DNA from: Bradyrhizobium algeriense
GTDB taxonomy: Bacteria > Pseudomonadota > Alphaproteobacteria > Rhizobiales > Xanthobacteraceae
Assembly (NCBI RefSeq): GCF_003062295.1
Contig: NZ_PYCN01000020.1
Span: 62,001-126,000, forward strand
DNA length: 64,000 nt
Direction: 5' to 3'
Made by a program: the position numbers and the translations under genes. Each line of letters begins with the position of its first letter. Position 1 is the stretch's first letter. This document shows, one piece after another, positions 17,648 to 26,162 of this stretch. The notes below the pieces were generated by a model. The model ran no database searches, was not told where the DNA came from, and saw only the letters and a list, made by a program, of their open reading frames with translations.

Positions 17648-18163
17648 ATGGCCCGTTTTGAATCCCTGACACTCTCCGAGTTGCCGAGCGGCGTCTGGCG
17701 CACGCGCCTGCGGGTACGCTTCGGCTCGTGCGATCCGGCCGGAATCGTCTACACGCCGGAATATCTCAATTTGTTCAACGGCGTGATCGAGGACTGGTAC
17801 GGCGATGCGCTGGGACTGCCCTATCATGAACTGGTCGGAACACGGCGGACCGGCCTCGGCTATGCGCACGTCTCGGCGGATTTCGCCAAGCCCAGCAGCA
17901 TGGGCGACGTGCTCGACGTCGCCGTCATCGTGCGCGACATCGGACGCACCTCGATGAAGCTCACGGTTCACGCGTTCAAGGATGGCACCGAGTGCGTCCG
18001 CGCCACCTTCGTAACCGTGACGACCTCGCTGGTGGACCACAAATCGATTGCGTTGCCGGATGACATGCGTCTCGCGTTGAAGAATTACCAGGCGCGTTGC
18101 GAGGAGCCGGCCAGCCCTGCCTCAACAAGCCTCAGACACGGACCGAGCAGCCTGCCGGCGTGA
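17648..18163 (+). CDS. 4HBT-type acyl-CoA thioesterase
   Basis: A 171-residue hotdog-fold protein of the 4-hydroxybenzoyl-CoA thioesterase/YbgC type. The active-site segment reads RFGSCDPAGIVYTPEY, with the aspartate that acts in this subfamily, followed by the long helix segment FNGVIEDWYGDALG. It would hydrolyse an acyl- or aroyl-CoA made by one of the ligases, either to release product or to free CoA from dead-end thioesters. It is last in the island and monocistronic by position. The candidate operator overlaps its promoter. Confidence 0.88.
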   Translation: MARFESLTLSELPSGVWRTRLRVRFGSCDPAGIVYTPEYLNLFNGVIEDWYGDALGLPYHELVGTRRTGLGYAHVSADFAKPSSMGDVLDVAVIVRDIGRTSMKLTVHAFKDGTECVRATFVTVTTSLVDHKSIALPDDMRLALKNYQARCEEPASPASTSLRHGPSSLPA

Positions 18164-18414
18164 TGGCCGCTATCAGGCTGGAGCGAGCCCATTGCTGCGA
18201 AGTCTTTTCCGGCATCGTTTGACCGCCATTAGCCGATCCCACGCGATATTGTTTGCCAATCGCCAGTGTCCGTCGTGCTTAAACGCCGAAATTGACCGCA
18301 AGCGGCCGGCAACTCGTCGATCTTGGATTTTTGCGATCACTTCCCATCTGTTTGTAGACAGGAAGTACTTGAGCTCTACATTGTCTTGTGTCTCCGTCCC
18401 GAAGGACCTCCACA

Positions 18415-18669
18415 ATGCGCGTGTTGGCTTGTACGATTCTGACGATCGGACCGATGCTGGTCGCCGCGCCTGCACACGCCCAGACCTATGATCCAAACTT
18501 CCCGGTCTGCCTGCAAACCTACGCCATTGGCGGCGGCAGTATCGACTGCAGCTTTACGTCGCTGGCGCAGTGTGCCGGGTCCGCATCGGGCCGCGCGGCG
18601 CAGTGCCTGAACAATCCGTATTTCGCACATGGCGACAGGAAACCGCCTCGGCAACGCGGCGTTTACTAG
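18415..18669 (+). CDS. Small exported DUF3551-type protein
   Basis: An 84-residue protein with a signal peptide ending at about AHAQ (residue 23). The mature part has spaced cysteines (VCLQTY, IDCSF, QCAGS, QCLNN). This pattern matches the small DUF3551 family, abundant in Bradyrhizobium, whose function is unknown. The ATG at 18415 has an AAGGA ribosome site; a longer frame starts upstream without one. It is located between the thioesterase and pgm, probably as a single-gene unit. Confidence 0.75.
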   Translation: MRVLACTILTIGPMLVAAPAHAQTYDPNFPVCLQTYAIGGGSIDCSFTSLAQCAGSASGRAAQCLNNPYFAHGDRKPPRQRGVY

Positions 18670-18763
18670 GGCGGCAGCACGCGCTGGAGGCGCCATGCTC
18701 AACTTTGCCCACGTCATCGCTTCTACGTATAGTCAGGCGAAACCACCCATTCCGTGAGGTCTC

Positions 18764-20404
18764 GTGACTGCTCCCAATCCCGCTGCCGGCAAACCGGTCG
18801 ATCCCGCCTCCCTTGTCAACGTGTCGCAGTTGGTAACGGCCTATTTCACGTCGAAACCGGATCCCTCCGATCCTGCCCAGCGCGTCGCCTTCGGAACCTC
18901 GGGGCATCGCGGGACTTCGCTGAAGAACTCGTTCAACGAAAACCATATCCTGGCGACGACGCAGGCGATCTGCGACCACCGCCGCGAAACCGGGCTCACC
19001 GGTCCGCTGTTCGTCGGCATCGATACCCATGCGCTCGCCGAGCCGGCGCTGGTGAGTGCGGTGGAAGTGTTTGCCGCCAACGGCGTCGACATCATGATCG
19101 ACGAGCGCGGCGGCTACACGCCGACGCCTGTGATCTCGCATGCGATCCTGAGCTACAATAAAGGCCGAACGAGCGGACTTGCCGATGGCGTCGTCATCTC
19201 GCCGTCGCATAATCCGCCCGAGGATGGTGGCTACAAATACAACCCGCCGCATGGTGGCCCGGCCGACACGGATGTGACGGCCAGGGTCGAAAAGGCCGCC
19301 AACGCCTACATGGAAGCCGACATGAAGGGCGTTGTGCGGGTGTCGTATGAGCGCGCCCGCAAGGCGCCTTCGACACATCTGCACGACTATGTCAGTCCCT
19401 ATGTCGCCGATCTCGGCAATGCCGTGGACATGGCGCTGATCAAATCATCGGGCGTGAAAATCGGGATCGATCCGCTGGGCGGCGCCGCCGTTCACTACTG
19501 GGCGCCGCTGATCGAGCGTTATGGGATAGATGCGACCATCGTCAACGATGCCGTCGATCCGACGTTTCGGTTCATGACGGCGGACTGGGATGGAAAAATC
19601 CGCATGGATTGCTCCTCGCCGTTCGCGATGGCGAGCCTGATTGCGATGCGCGACAGGTTCGACGTCGCCTTTGCCAACGATACCGACGCCGACCGGCACG
19701 GCATCGTGACGCGCACGGGCGGGCTGATGAACCCGAACCATTTTCTCGCCGCGGCAATCGCCTATCTGTTCGAGCATCGGCCGCAATGGGGCAGCGAGGC
19801 CGCGATCGGCAAGACCATCGTCTCCAGCTCGATCATCGATCGTGTCGCCGGCAAGCTGAAACGCAAGCTGGTCGAAACCCCGGTCGGCTTCAAATGGTTC
19901 GTCGAAGGCCTCGGCACCGGTGCGTTCGGATTCGCCGGCGAGGAAAGCGCCGGTGCTTCGTTCCTCAAGCGCGACGGCTCGGTCTGGACGACCGACAAGG
20001 ACGGCATGGTGATGGGGCTGCTCGCTGCCGAAATCCTCGGGCGCACCGGCGGCGACCCAAGCCAGTTGTTTGCCACCCTCACGGCCGAACTCGGCGTGCC
20101 CTATTACGAGCGGATCGACGTGCCGGCGACGCCGAAACAGAAGAGTGCGCTGAAGGCGCTCGGGCCGGAGCAGCTTGATATGCGCCAGCTTGCCGGTGAA
20201 CCGGTCAGTGCGATTCGGACCCGGGCGCCGGGTAACGATCAATCCTTCGGCGGCATCAAGGTCGAATCTGAGGCGGGATGGTTTGCCGCGCGGCCATCGG
20301 GCACCGAAGACGTCTACAAGATCTACGCCGAGAGTTTCCGGGACCGGAACCATCTGAAGGCGATTCAGCAGGACGCACAGCGCGCCATCGCGAAGGCCTT
20401 CTGA
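18764..20404 (+). CDS. pgm: Phosphoglucomutase (alpha-D-glucose phosphate-specific)
   Basis: A 546-residue phosphohexomutase that interconverts glucose 1-phosphate and glucose 6-phosphate. The N-terminal GTSGHRG (44-50), the phosphoserine loop SPSHNPPEDGG (serine about 148), the magnesium site NDTDADRHG and the C-terminal phosphate-binding RPSGTED are all present. The length fits the bacterial Pgm type. The start is GTG with a GAGG ribosome site. It is a lone housekeeping gene here, supplying sugar nucleotides and glycogen. Confidence 0.95.
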   Translation: MTAPNPAAGKPVDPASLVNVSQLVTAYFTSKPDPSDPAQRVAFGTSGHRGTSLKNSFNENHILATTQAICDHRRETGLTGPLFVGIDTHALAEPALVSAVEVFAANGVDIMIDERGGYTPTPVISHAILSYNKGRTSGLADGVVISPSHNPPEDGGYKYNPPHGGPADTDVTARVEKAANAYMEADMKGVVRVSYERARKAPSTHLHDYVSPYVADLGNAVDMALIKSSGVKIGIDPLGGAAVHYWAPLIERYGIDATIVNDAVDPTFRFMTADWDGKIRMDCSSPFAMASLIAMRDRFDVAFANDTDADRHGIVTRTGGLMNPNHFLAAAIAYLFEHRPQWGSEAAIGKTIVSSSIIDRVAGKLKRKLVETPVGFKWFVEGLGTGAFGFAGEESAGASFLKRDGSVWTTDKDGMVMGLLAAEILGRTGGDPSQLFATLTAELGVPYYERIDVPATPKQKSALKALGPEQLDMRQLAGEPVSAIRTRAPGNDQSFGGIKVESEAGWFAARPSGTEDVYKIYAESFRDRNHLKAIQQDAQRAIAKAF

Positions 20405-20663
20405 TTCCGCGGCGAGGCGATTAGGTTTTTGCAATGGGAAATCCCGAATCGCTACCGAACGGCGGAAGAATCTTGCGCCAGGCAGCACCCAGCTGCGCCA
20501 GCCCTGACCAGGCTGGAACTGCGGAACTGAAGTTCGGGCGCCGTCGCGCTCGCGATCACGCTGAAATCACGAAGACCCAAGCAGTGTTAGGCTCGGGAGT
20601 TAGCTGCCAGAACGCCGACCGGGAGCGGGGGCCTTGGGAGCTATCGAGGTACCGGGGGATGAA

Positions 20664-20990
20664 ATGAGTGCGGAATCGGTTGTCTACTATCTGAATCGCG
20701 TGCCTGAGAGCGATCCGAATGACCAAACCGAATGGCTTTTGACGGCACTGGGGCAATATACCGGCGCGGAACTGCGCGAACTGCTCTATGTAGCGGAAGA
20801 ACCGGGATTCTTTGAATTGATGCGTGGGCTGTTTGCGCTCTCGGACGAGAGCCGTGCCGTCCTGCAGCAATTTCTCGAAACTGGCCGTCCGCCGGCCATG
20901 AAGGCGGCGATCGACCCGAACGGGCGGTTGACGATTGACCACGTCAATGTCGAGCAGCGCGTAAAAATGCTTCCTGTGATCGCAAATTAG
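20664..20990 (+). CDS. Hypothetical protein, 108 residues
   Basis: Not recognised. The ATG at 20664 follows a GGGGGATG purine run that can serve as a ribosome site. The protein is acidic and mostly helical in appearance (TEWLLTALGQY, AELRELLYVAEE, SRAVLQQFLETG), with a short C-terminal strand-like segment. It has no cysteine, signal peptide or membrane segment. It ends 58 bp before an XRE regulator on the same strand, so the two could be co-transcribed. Confidence 0.6.
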   Translation: MSAESVVYYLNRVPESDPNDQTEWLLTALGQYTGAELRELLYVAEEPGFFELMRGLFALSDESRAVLQQFLETGRPPAMKAAIDPNGRLTIDHVNVEQRVKMLPVIAN

Positions 20991-21048
20991 TATCCTAGGC
21001 TCCCTGAGGTTGTGCTAAGGTTCCAGCTTGAACAGTTGGGAGCCGCCC

Positions 21049-21498
21049 ATGGCGACGAGGAAGTCTGGCCCGCTCGATGCGATGGTGGGTACCAGGATTC
21101 GTATGTTGCGGATCAACCGCGGCATCAGCCAAACCGGACTCGCAGAACGAATCGGCGTTACCTTTCAACAGGTGCAGAAATACGAACGAGGCGCCAACCG
21201 GGTTGGCGCGAGCCGGTTGGCGCAAATCGCTTCCGTGCTGGACGTCTCGGTTGGCGAGTTTTTCGAATCTTCCCAGGCTAAATCTCCCGGCATGAATTCA
21301 GCGGTTCGCTTGCTTGCCGAGCCGGGCGCCTTGCGCGTTCTCAAGGCCTATGCGCGAACGCCCGGTCCGCGCGTCCGGTCTTGCATCGCGAAGCTGGTTG
21401 AAAGCATCGCCGATCGAACTTCCGGGACCAAGGCCACGGTTGCGCGTCTGAATACTGTCGATCTTGGTGAGCGGCGGAAGTTTCCCTCGCGAGGATAG
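21049..21498 (+). CDS. XRE family transcriptional regulator
   Basis: A 149-residue DNA-binding protein. A Cro/CI-type helix-turn-helix lies at about residues 15-70 (IRMLRINRGISQTGLAERIG, then FQQVQKYERGANRVGASRLAQIA), followed by a C-terminal tail of about 75 residues without a known domain. The layout matches the many short XRE regulators of rhizobia. The ATG at 21049 follows TTGGGAG. Targets are unknown. It lies next to the small hypothetical gene upstream and converges on the gene at 21557. Confidence 0.85.
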   Translation: MATRKSGPLDAMVGTRIRMLRINRGISQTGLAERIGVTFQQVQKYERGANRVGASRLAQIASVLDVSVGEFFESSQAKSPGMNSAVRLLAEPGALRVLKAYARTPGPRVRSCIAKLVESIADRTSGTKATVARLNTVDLGERRKFPSRG

Positions 21499-21556
21499 TC
21501 TTCCGCAGGAAGACGAGCAGCAATCCTGTGCCGCCCCGCAAATCCGGTTGGAGGCG

Positions 21557-22111
21557 TCAGCCCGTCGCGCGAATCGCCAGCCGCTCCGGCGGCCTGCTGC
21601 CGGGAATGAACTCGCCGATCCAGTCACGGCGCGTCGCTTCGATATGCCAGGACATTGCCTCGGCCGAATAGGGTGCCGGATCGGGAATGTCCTTGCGGAT
21701 CTCCTTGCCGTCGAGCCAGCCGCAGCTGTGCGAGTAGCGCGCCTTGCAGACGAGATGGATATCGCCGTGGTCCTGCAGCAGCACGTAGCCATCAGCCGGA
21801 AAAAATGTACCGGCGAGCTCGATCGCACCGGGCAACTGACGCACCAACAGGAATGTGCTGGTGGATTGCGATTCCGATTCGGAAACCAGTACGCCGACCA
21901 GGCAGTGGATCGGCGCGATTACCTGCGGTGCAACCAGCGCGAGAGGCTCCGTGATCGGGCCGGCCGTCGCGATCGAAAGATATTCGCCCTCTGGTCCCCA
22001 ACGGCAGGCGATCAGCCACTCGCGGCTACGGCTACGAATCAAGGTCGGCTTGGCATAGTCTGAACGGGCAATATCTGCTGCCATGGCTATGACTAAGGCT
22101 TTCGCGAGCAT
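21557..22111 (-). CDS. Hypothetical protein next to ycaO
   Basis: A 184-residue protein of unknown function. The ATG at 22111 is chosen for its GGAGGAATTT ribosome site. There is no convincing signal peptide; a hydrophobic stretch VAPQVIAPIHCLVGVLV lies in the middle. The C-terminal half is rich in charged and aromatic residues (CKARYSHSCGWLDGKEIRK). It is divergent from the YcaO gene with only 68 bp between the starts, which suggests shared control and possibly a shared process. Confidence 0.6.
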   Translation of the reverse strand: MLAKALVIAMAADIARSDYAKPTLIRSRSREWLIACRWGPEGEYLSIATAGPITEPLALVAPQVIAPIHCLVGVLVSESESQSTSTFLLVRQLPGAIELAGTFFPADGYVLLQDHGDIHLVCKARYSHSCGWLDGKEIRKDIPDPAPYSAEAMSWHIEATRRDWIGEFIPGSRPPERLAIRATG

Positions 22112-22179
22112 AAATTCCTCCAGGGCGAGGGCGGGCTGGCCTCTCGTCCGCAGTCTGCCCGCCAAGTCGTGAGGTCACC

Positions 22180-23541
22180 GTGAGCGGTACCGAAAATTCG
22201 ATACAGGAATTGTTTGCACGCGCGGCATCGTTGCTTCTCGGCAACGGAGTGGACGCCGCCGGCGATCACGATGCCGGACGTATCCTGCAGGCGCTGGAAT
22301 ATGCCTCGGAATCCAGCAACCGGATTGATTCGGAGGCCGCCAATCGTGCCCATTTGCTGATCGCTGCTTCCCGATTTGCGCGGGTGTTCGAACTGGCCTC
22401 ACCCGATGCGCCCGGTCTGTTCAGCTTTGGTGCGCAATTCGATCCAGCGCTTGCTGATCCCTTGCATGACGGAAGCCCGATGGTCGGCGTTTCCGGCGTC
22501 GGTCTGACGTTGCGGGATGCATTTCAGGGCTGCGTCGGCGAGGGAATCGAATATCTCTCTCAATTGCAGACCGGGCGCGACGTGTTGCTCAAACCCGGCG
22601 TCGACGACTGGGCCGGAAAACTCGGTCCGAACGCGCTGGAGCTGGTCGCTGCCGTTTCGGAACGCCGCATACAACCAGAGCGGGCGCTTTCCTGGTGTCG
22701 TGCAACGCGGCTGACCGACGGTGGCGAGGTGTGGCTTCCGGCCGACATCTGCCTGCGGCGTCCGCCGGCGCAGCGCGACTTCGCGCCGCCATTCCCCTTG
22801 AGCATCGGATCGGCCGCCGGTCCGTCACGGGATGCCGCAGCACTGCACGGCCTGCTGGAATTGATCGAGCGCGATGCGGCCAGCCTATGGTGGCGGGGCG
22901 GTCAACTGGCCCGATCGATTCCGCCGCAGCATGAAGCCGGCATGGTGGCGGAAAGTTTGTTGCGGCAGCTCCGGCATGGCGCATCGGTGCAGCGCCGGAC
23001 ATGGCTGCTTGATATCACGACGGATATCGGCGTGCCCTGCGTCGCGGCCGTCTCGTGCCGGGCGGACGGTTCCGGTTTTGCTTTCGGCCTCGCCGCGCGG
23101 CCGGCGCTCGAGGCCGCGGTCCGCTCGGCAACGCTTGAAATGTGTCAGTTCGAACTGGCCGACGCTGTCGTCGCAACCAAACGCAGCGAGCGCGGCGATG
23201 ACGCGCTCAACGCCCAGGATCGCACCCACCTGCAGCGCGCGGCGATCAATGCCGATCAGTGCAGACTGTTGCAGCCGGTCGCGGAGTACGCGGCTCATCT
23301 TCCCCTTCACGCAACTGAAGCGAGCGCGATATTTGGATTGATCGTACAGCGTTTGGAGAAACTGGGAATCGAGACATTTTGCCTTGATCTGAAGCGCCCG
23401 AGCTTCGCTGTTCCGGTGGTCCGCGTGATTGCCCCAGGGCTGCAACTCGAGCCATCCGAAATCGTCACGGCCAGGCTGCAGGATACGATTGCGCGAACCG
23501 GAGGCGGCGCAACCTATACCGGAGGTGTTTCTTTGATATAG
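22180..23541 (+). CDS. YcaO-like family protein
   Basis: A 453-residue protein of the YcaO superfamily, ATP-dependent enzymes that activate peptide-backbone amides to make azolines, thioamides or amidines. Visible ATP/Mg elements are GVGLTLRDAFQGCVGEGIEY (107-125, giving E121 and E124), ALHGLLELIERDA (221-233), and the ExxQ motif EMCQ (320-323). The usual arginine after the first pair of glutamates is tyrosine. The C terminus lacks the proline-rich tail of azoline-forming TOMM enzymes. No ThiF-like or TfuA partner gene is adjacent. The start is GTG. It is followed after 38 bp by the SARP-type regulator. Confidence 0.85.
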   Translation: MSGTENSIQELFARAASLLLGNGVDAAGDHDAGRILQALEYASESSNRIDSEAANRAHLLIAASRFARVFELASPDAPGLFSFGAQFDPALADPLHDGSPMVGVSGVGLTLRDAFQGCVGEGIEYLSQLQTGRDVLLKPGVDDWAGKLGPNALELVAAVSERRIQPERALSWCRATRLTDGGEVWLPADICLRRPPAQRDFAPPFPLSIGSAAGPSRDAAALHGLLELIERDAASLWWRGGQLARSIPPQHEAGMVAESLLRQLRHGASVQRRTWLLDITTDIGVPCVAAVSCRADGSGFAFGLAARPALEAAVRSATLEMCQFELADAVVATKRSERGDDALNAQDRTHLQRAAINADQCRLLQPVAEYAAHLPLHATEASAIFGLIVQRLEKLGIETFCLDLKRPSFAVPVVRVIAPGLQLEPSEIVTARLQDTIARTGGGATYTGGVSLI

Positions 23542-23579
23542 ACTGGCTGGAATTAACCAACCGGTTCCGGAAACCCTGC

Positions 23580-25688
23580 ATGCCGGCCAGAACAAACGCC
23601 ATGACAGCGGACAAGGCCACGGCGGCGCCCGAAAGCGCGCCGCGCCTTTCGGTGTCGCTGGTTGGACGGCTCGGCGTGCGGTTCAACGGCCGGGCGGTCG
23701 AACTGCGAACCCGCAAGGCCGGCGCGGTCCTTAGTTACCTCGCGCTGTCGGAGATGAAGCAGGAGAGCCGCGAGCGGCTGGTCGGCCTGCTCTGGAGTCG
23801 TTCGGACGAAGAAAAGGCGCGCGCTTCGCTGCGCCAGGTCGTTCGCGAGCTGCGGTCGATGCTGGAGGAGGCCGGATATGACGGCTTCGTCGCGGAGCGG
23901 CTGATGATCGGCATCGACGTCGGACGCATCGAAGTCGATATCGAAAGCGTGATCCAGCTCGCCGAAAGCGGGCGCGTTCACCCGCTGCTGCTCGATACGC
24001 CACAGCTCGACGGGCGGCTGCTCGAAGGAATGGACGATCTCGACCCGTCGTTCCGGGTCTGGGTACTGGCCAAGCGGCAGACCATCCATGAACGGCTGAT
24101 GCGAAATCTCGATGAAGGTCTGACCTCCGCAAGCGTTCCCGCCGATTCCAAAAAAAGGATTGCAGCCGCGATCGTCAATCTCGACCCGACCCATGAATAT
24201 GCCTGCCGCTATCTGATGCGGGCGCATGCGGAAGAGGGCGACACGGCCGGTGCGTTGCGCATCTACAAGGCGCTGTGGGATCTCTTGGACCGCGACTACG
24301 CGATGGAGCCGTCGTCGGCCACCGAAGAACTCGTCGCGAACATCAAGCTCGGCATTCTGGAGCGCGCGCCGGTCGATCGGGCCGCGTCGGCAGCGAATGA
24401 CGAATTCGCTGTCAGGATGGTCAGGGGGACCGCTCACCAGCCGGTGGCCCCGATGTCGCCATCGGTCAATGCGTCGGCCAGGATGCGCCTGGTGCTGCTG
24501 CCCTTTGCGATGCATGGCGTCGACGAGGACCACAGCCATCTGGTGCAGGGGTTCTCCCAGCATCTCGCCGCCTGTCTCGTGCGCTTCCGCGAATGGAGCG
24601 TGGTTGATCGTCCGCCCGCGGCCGTCGTGCTTCCCGCCTCGGGCACGGCGCCGCAATACTGCATCGAAACCACCGCCTACCAGGCGGGCGCCGAAATCAA
24701 CATCGTGATGGTGTTGCGGGACGATACCTCCGGGATTTACGTCTGGAGCGAAAGCTTCCGGCTCGGCCTCGGAAACTGGTTTGAAACCCAGCAGCGCATC
24801 ATCCGCCGCATCGCGACTTCCTTGAACGTGCAGTTGTCGACCGAGCGGCTGATGCGGCTGGCAGGCGAGCCCGACGTTTCACTCGATCTTCACGACCGCT
24901 GGCTGCGCGGCCAGAATCTCATCACGAAGTTCGACAAGGAAAGCTGGCAGCGGGCGGTCGCGATCTTTCGCGACTCGATCCGGGAAAATCCTGCTTTCTC
25001 GCCGTTCTACAGCAGCCTTGTGCAGATGAACAACATCGAGCATTTCGTGCATCCCGGGGTCCTTCGCAATCTCGACAAGGCAAAGGCGACCCTTGAACTG
25101 GCGAAAATCGCCGTTGAACTCGATCCGGTTGATTCCAGGGCGCATCTCTGTTGCGGCTGGTCATATACGTTTGCGTTGCGCGAGGCCGAGGCGGCGCCGC
25201 ACATGGACCTCGCTTGCGAGCTGAACGACAACGATCCGTGGACGCTGCTGTCCAGCGCTCACTATTGCGCTTTCTGCGGCTCGATCGAACAAGCTCAGCT
25301 ACGCGCCAGCCAATCGCTTGCCCTTTCGCTGGCGCCCTCACGCCTCGAATGGGGCTATCACTGCATCATTCACTACCTGTGCGGCGACTATGCGGGCGCC
25401 ATAGAGGCCTGCGACCGCGCCTATAATGTCATTCAGACGCTGCCCGCATGGCGTGCGGCCGCGCTGTTCGAGCTGGGGCAACCCGAGTTGGCGCGCGAGG
25501 AAGCGCAGCGATTTCTGAACGGCATTCGCTCGTTTTGGGTTGGGTCAGACCCGCCGACCGACGTGGCCATCACACGCTGGCTCCTGCAAGCGCACCCCAT
25601 CACCATCAGGGCGCGGTGGGAAACCCTGCGCCGCAGCCTGCGCGGCGCCGGGTTCCCGGTCGAAGGCATTGCGCCATTGTACTGGTGA
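23580..25688 (+). CDS. SARP/BTAD-type transcriptional regulator with TPR-like C terminus
   Basis: A 702-residue regulator. Residues about 20-105 form an OmpR-type winged helix (VELRTRKAGAVLSYLAL, then LWSRSDEEKARASLRQVVRELR). Residues about 110-260 form the bacterial transcriptional activation domain typical of SARP proteins. A TolB-like segment (RLVLLPFAMHGVDED) follows at about 300. The C-terminal part, about 430-690, is made of TPR-like helical pairs. The ATG at 23580 lies 38 bp after ycaO, so the two are likely co-transcribed. SARPs activate secondary-metabolite genes by binding direct repeats, which suggests it controls this cluster. Confidence 0.82.
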   Translation: MPARTNAMTADKATAAPESAPRLSVSLVGRLGVRFNGRAVELRTRKAGAVLSYLALSEMKQESRERLVGLLWSRSDEEKARASLRQVVRELRSMLEEAGYDGFVAERLMIGIDVGRIEVDIESVIQLAESGRVHPLLLDTPQLDGRLLEGMDDLDPSFRVWVLAKRQTIHERLMRNLDEGLTSASVPADSKKRIAAAIVNLDPTHEYACRYLMRAHAEEGDTAGALRIYKALWDLLDRDYAMEPSSATEELVANIKLGILERAPVDRAASAANDEFAVRMVRGTAHQPVAPMSPSVNASARMRLVLLPFAMHGVDEDHSHLVQGFSQHLAACLVRFREWSVVDRPPAAVVLPASGTAPQYCIETTAYQAGAEINIVMVLRDDTSGIYVWSESFRLGLGNWFETQQRIIRRIATSLNVQLSTERLMRLAGEPDVSLDLHDRWLRGQNLITKFDKESWQRAVAIFRDSIRENPAFSPFYSSLVQMNNIEHFVHPGVLRNLDKAKATLELAKIAVELDPVDSRAHLCCGWSYTFALREAEAAPHMDLACELNDNDPWTLLSSAHYCAFCGSIEQAQLRASQSLALSLAPSRLEWGYHCIIHYLCGDYAGAIEACDRAYNVIQTLPAWRAAALFELGQPELAREEAQRFLNGIRSFWVGSDPPTDVAITRWLLQAHPITIRARWETLRRSLRGAGFPVEGIAPLYW

Positions 25689-25706
25689 CAAGGCCGCTCG
25701 TGGATT

Positions 25707-26120
25707 TCAGGCGCAGGCGCTTATGGTGTAGTCGCCGATACGTTCGGCATGCACCCTGAACTTCTCGCTCTCCGGGATCACGGGATCCATACCGTTGAAC
25801 AGGCGCTTGTAGAACGGCGGAAGCGGATAGGTGGCGCCGGGCTGGTTGAGCAGCGCCTCGGAATCCTCGATCATCACCTTCGGCGGCAACTTTACCGTGA
25901 TCGTGTCCTGTTCCTGCTTCACGAACGTGATGTGCTTGAAGCGATCCGGCACGATGGCGAATACCTGGGCCTTGGCGAGCTGCTCCTTGAACTCGTCGAT
26001 CGTCTCCGGCAGCGGATAGGCGTTGTCGTCGTCGAGGTAGTTCGTGCCGGTCGCCCAGGTCTTCACCAATTTGCCCCAACGCTCATGGTTGGTCACCTGT
26101 AGCCTTTCGATGCGCTGCAT
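25707..26120 (-). CDS. Small protein with a single penultimate cysteine (candidate RiPP precursor)
   Basis: A 137-residue acidic, soluble protein of unknown family, with a strong GGAGGAC ribosome site. It has no signal peptide. The only cysteine is next to last, in the C-terminal DYTISACA. The middle region (VPDRFKHITFVKQEQDTITV followed by KLPP) loosely resembles the end of nitrile-hydratase-type leader peptides, which carry a similar strand pattern ending in LPP. Beside a YcaO gene this raises the possibility of a modified-peptide precursor. It could equally be an accessory subunit of the peroxidase, whose gene lies 42 bp away on the same strand. Confidence 0.7.
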   Translation of the reverse strand: MQRIERLQVTNHERWGKLVKTWATGTNYLDDDNAYPLPETIDEFKEQLAKAQVFAIVPDRFKHITFVKQEQDTITVKLPPKVMIEDSEALLNQPGATYPLPPFYKRLFNGMDPVIPESEKFRVHAERIGDYTISACA

Positions 26121-26162
26121 GGTCTTAGTCCTCCGGGTTGGGTGAGACGGAACAATTCCGCT

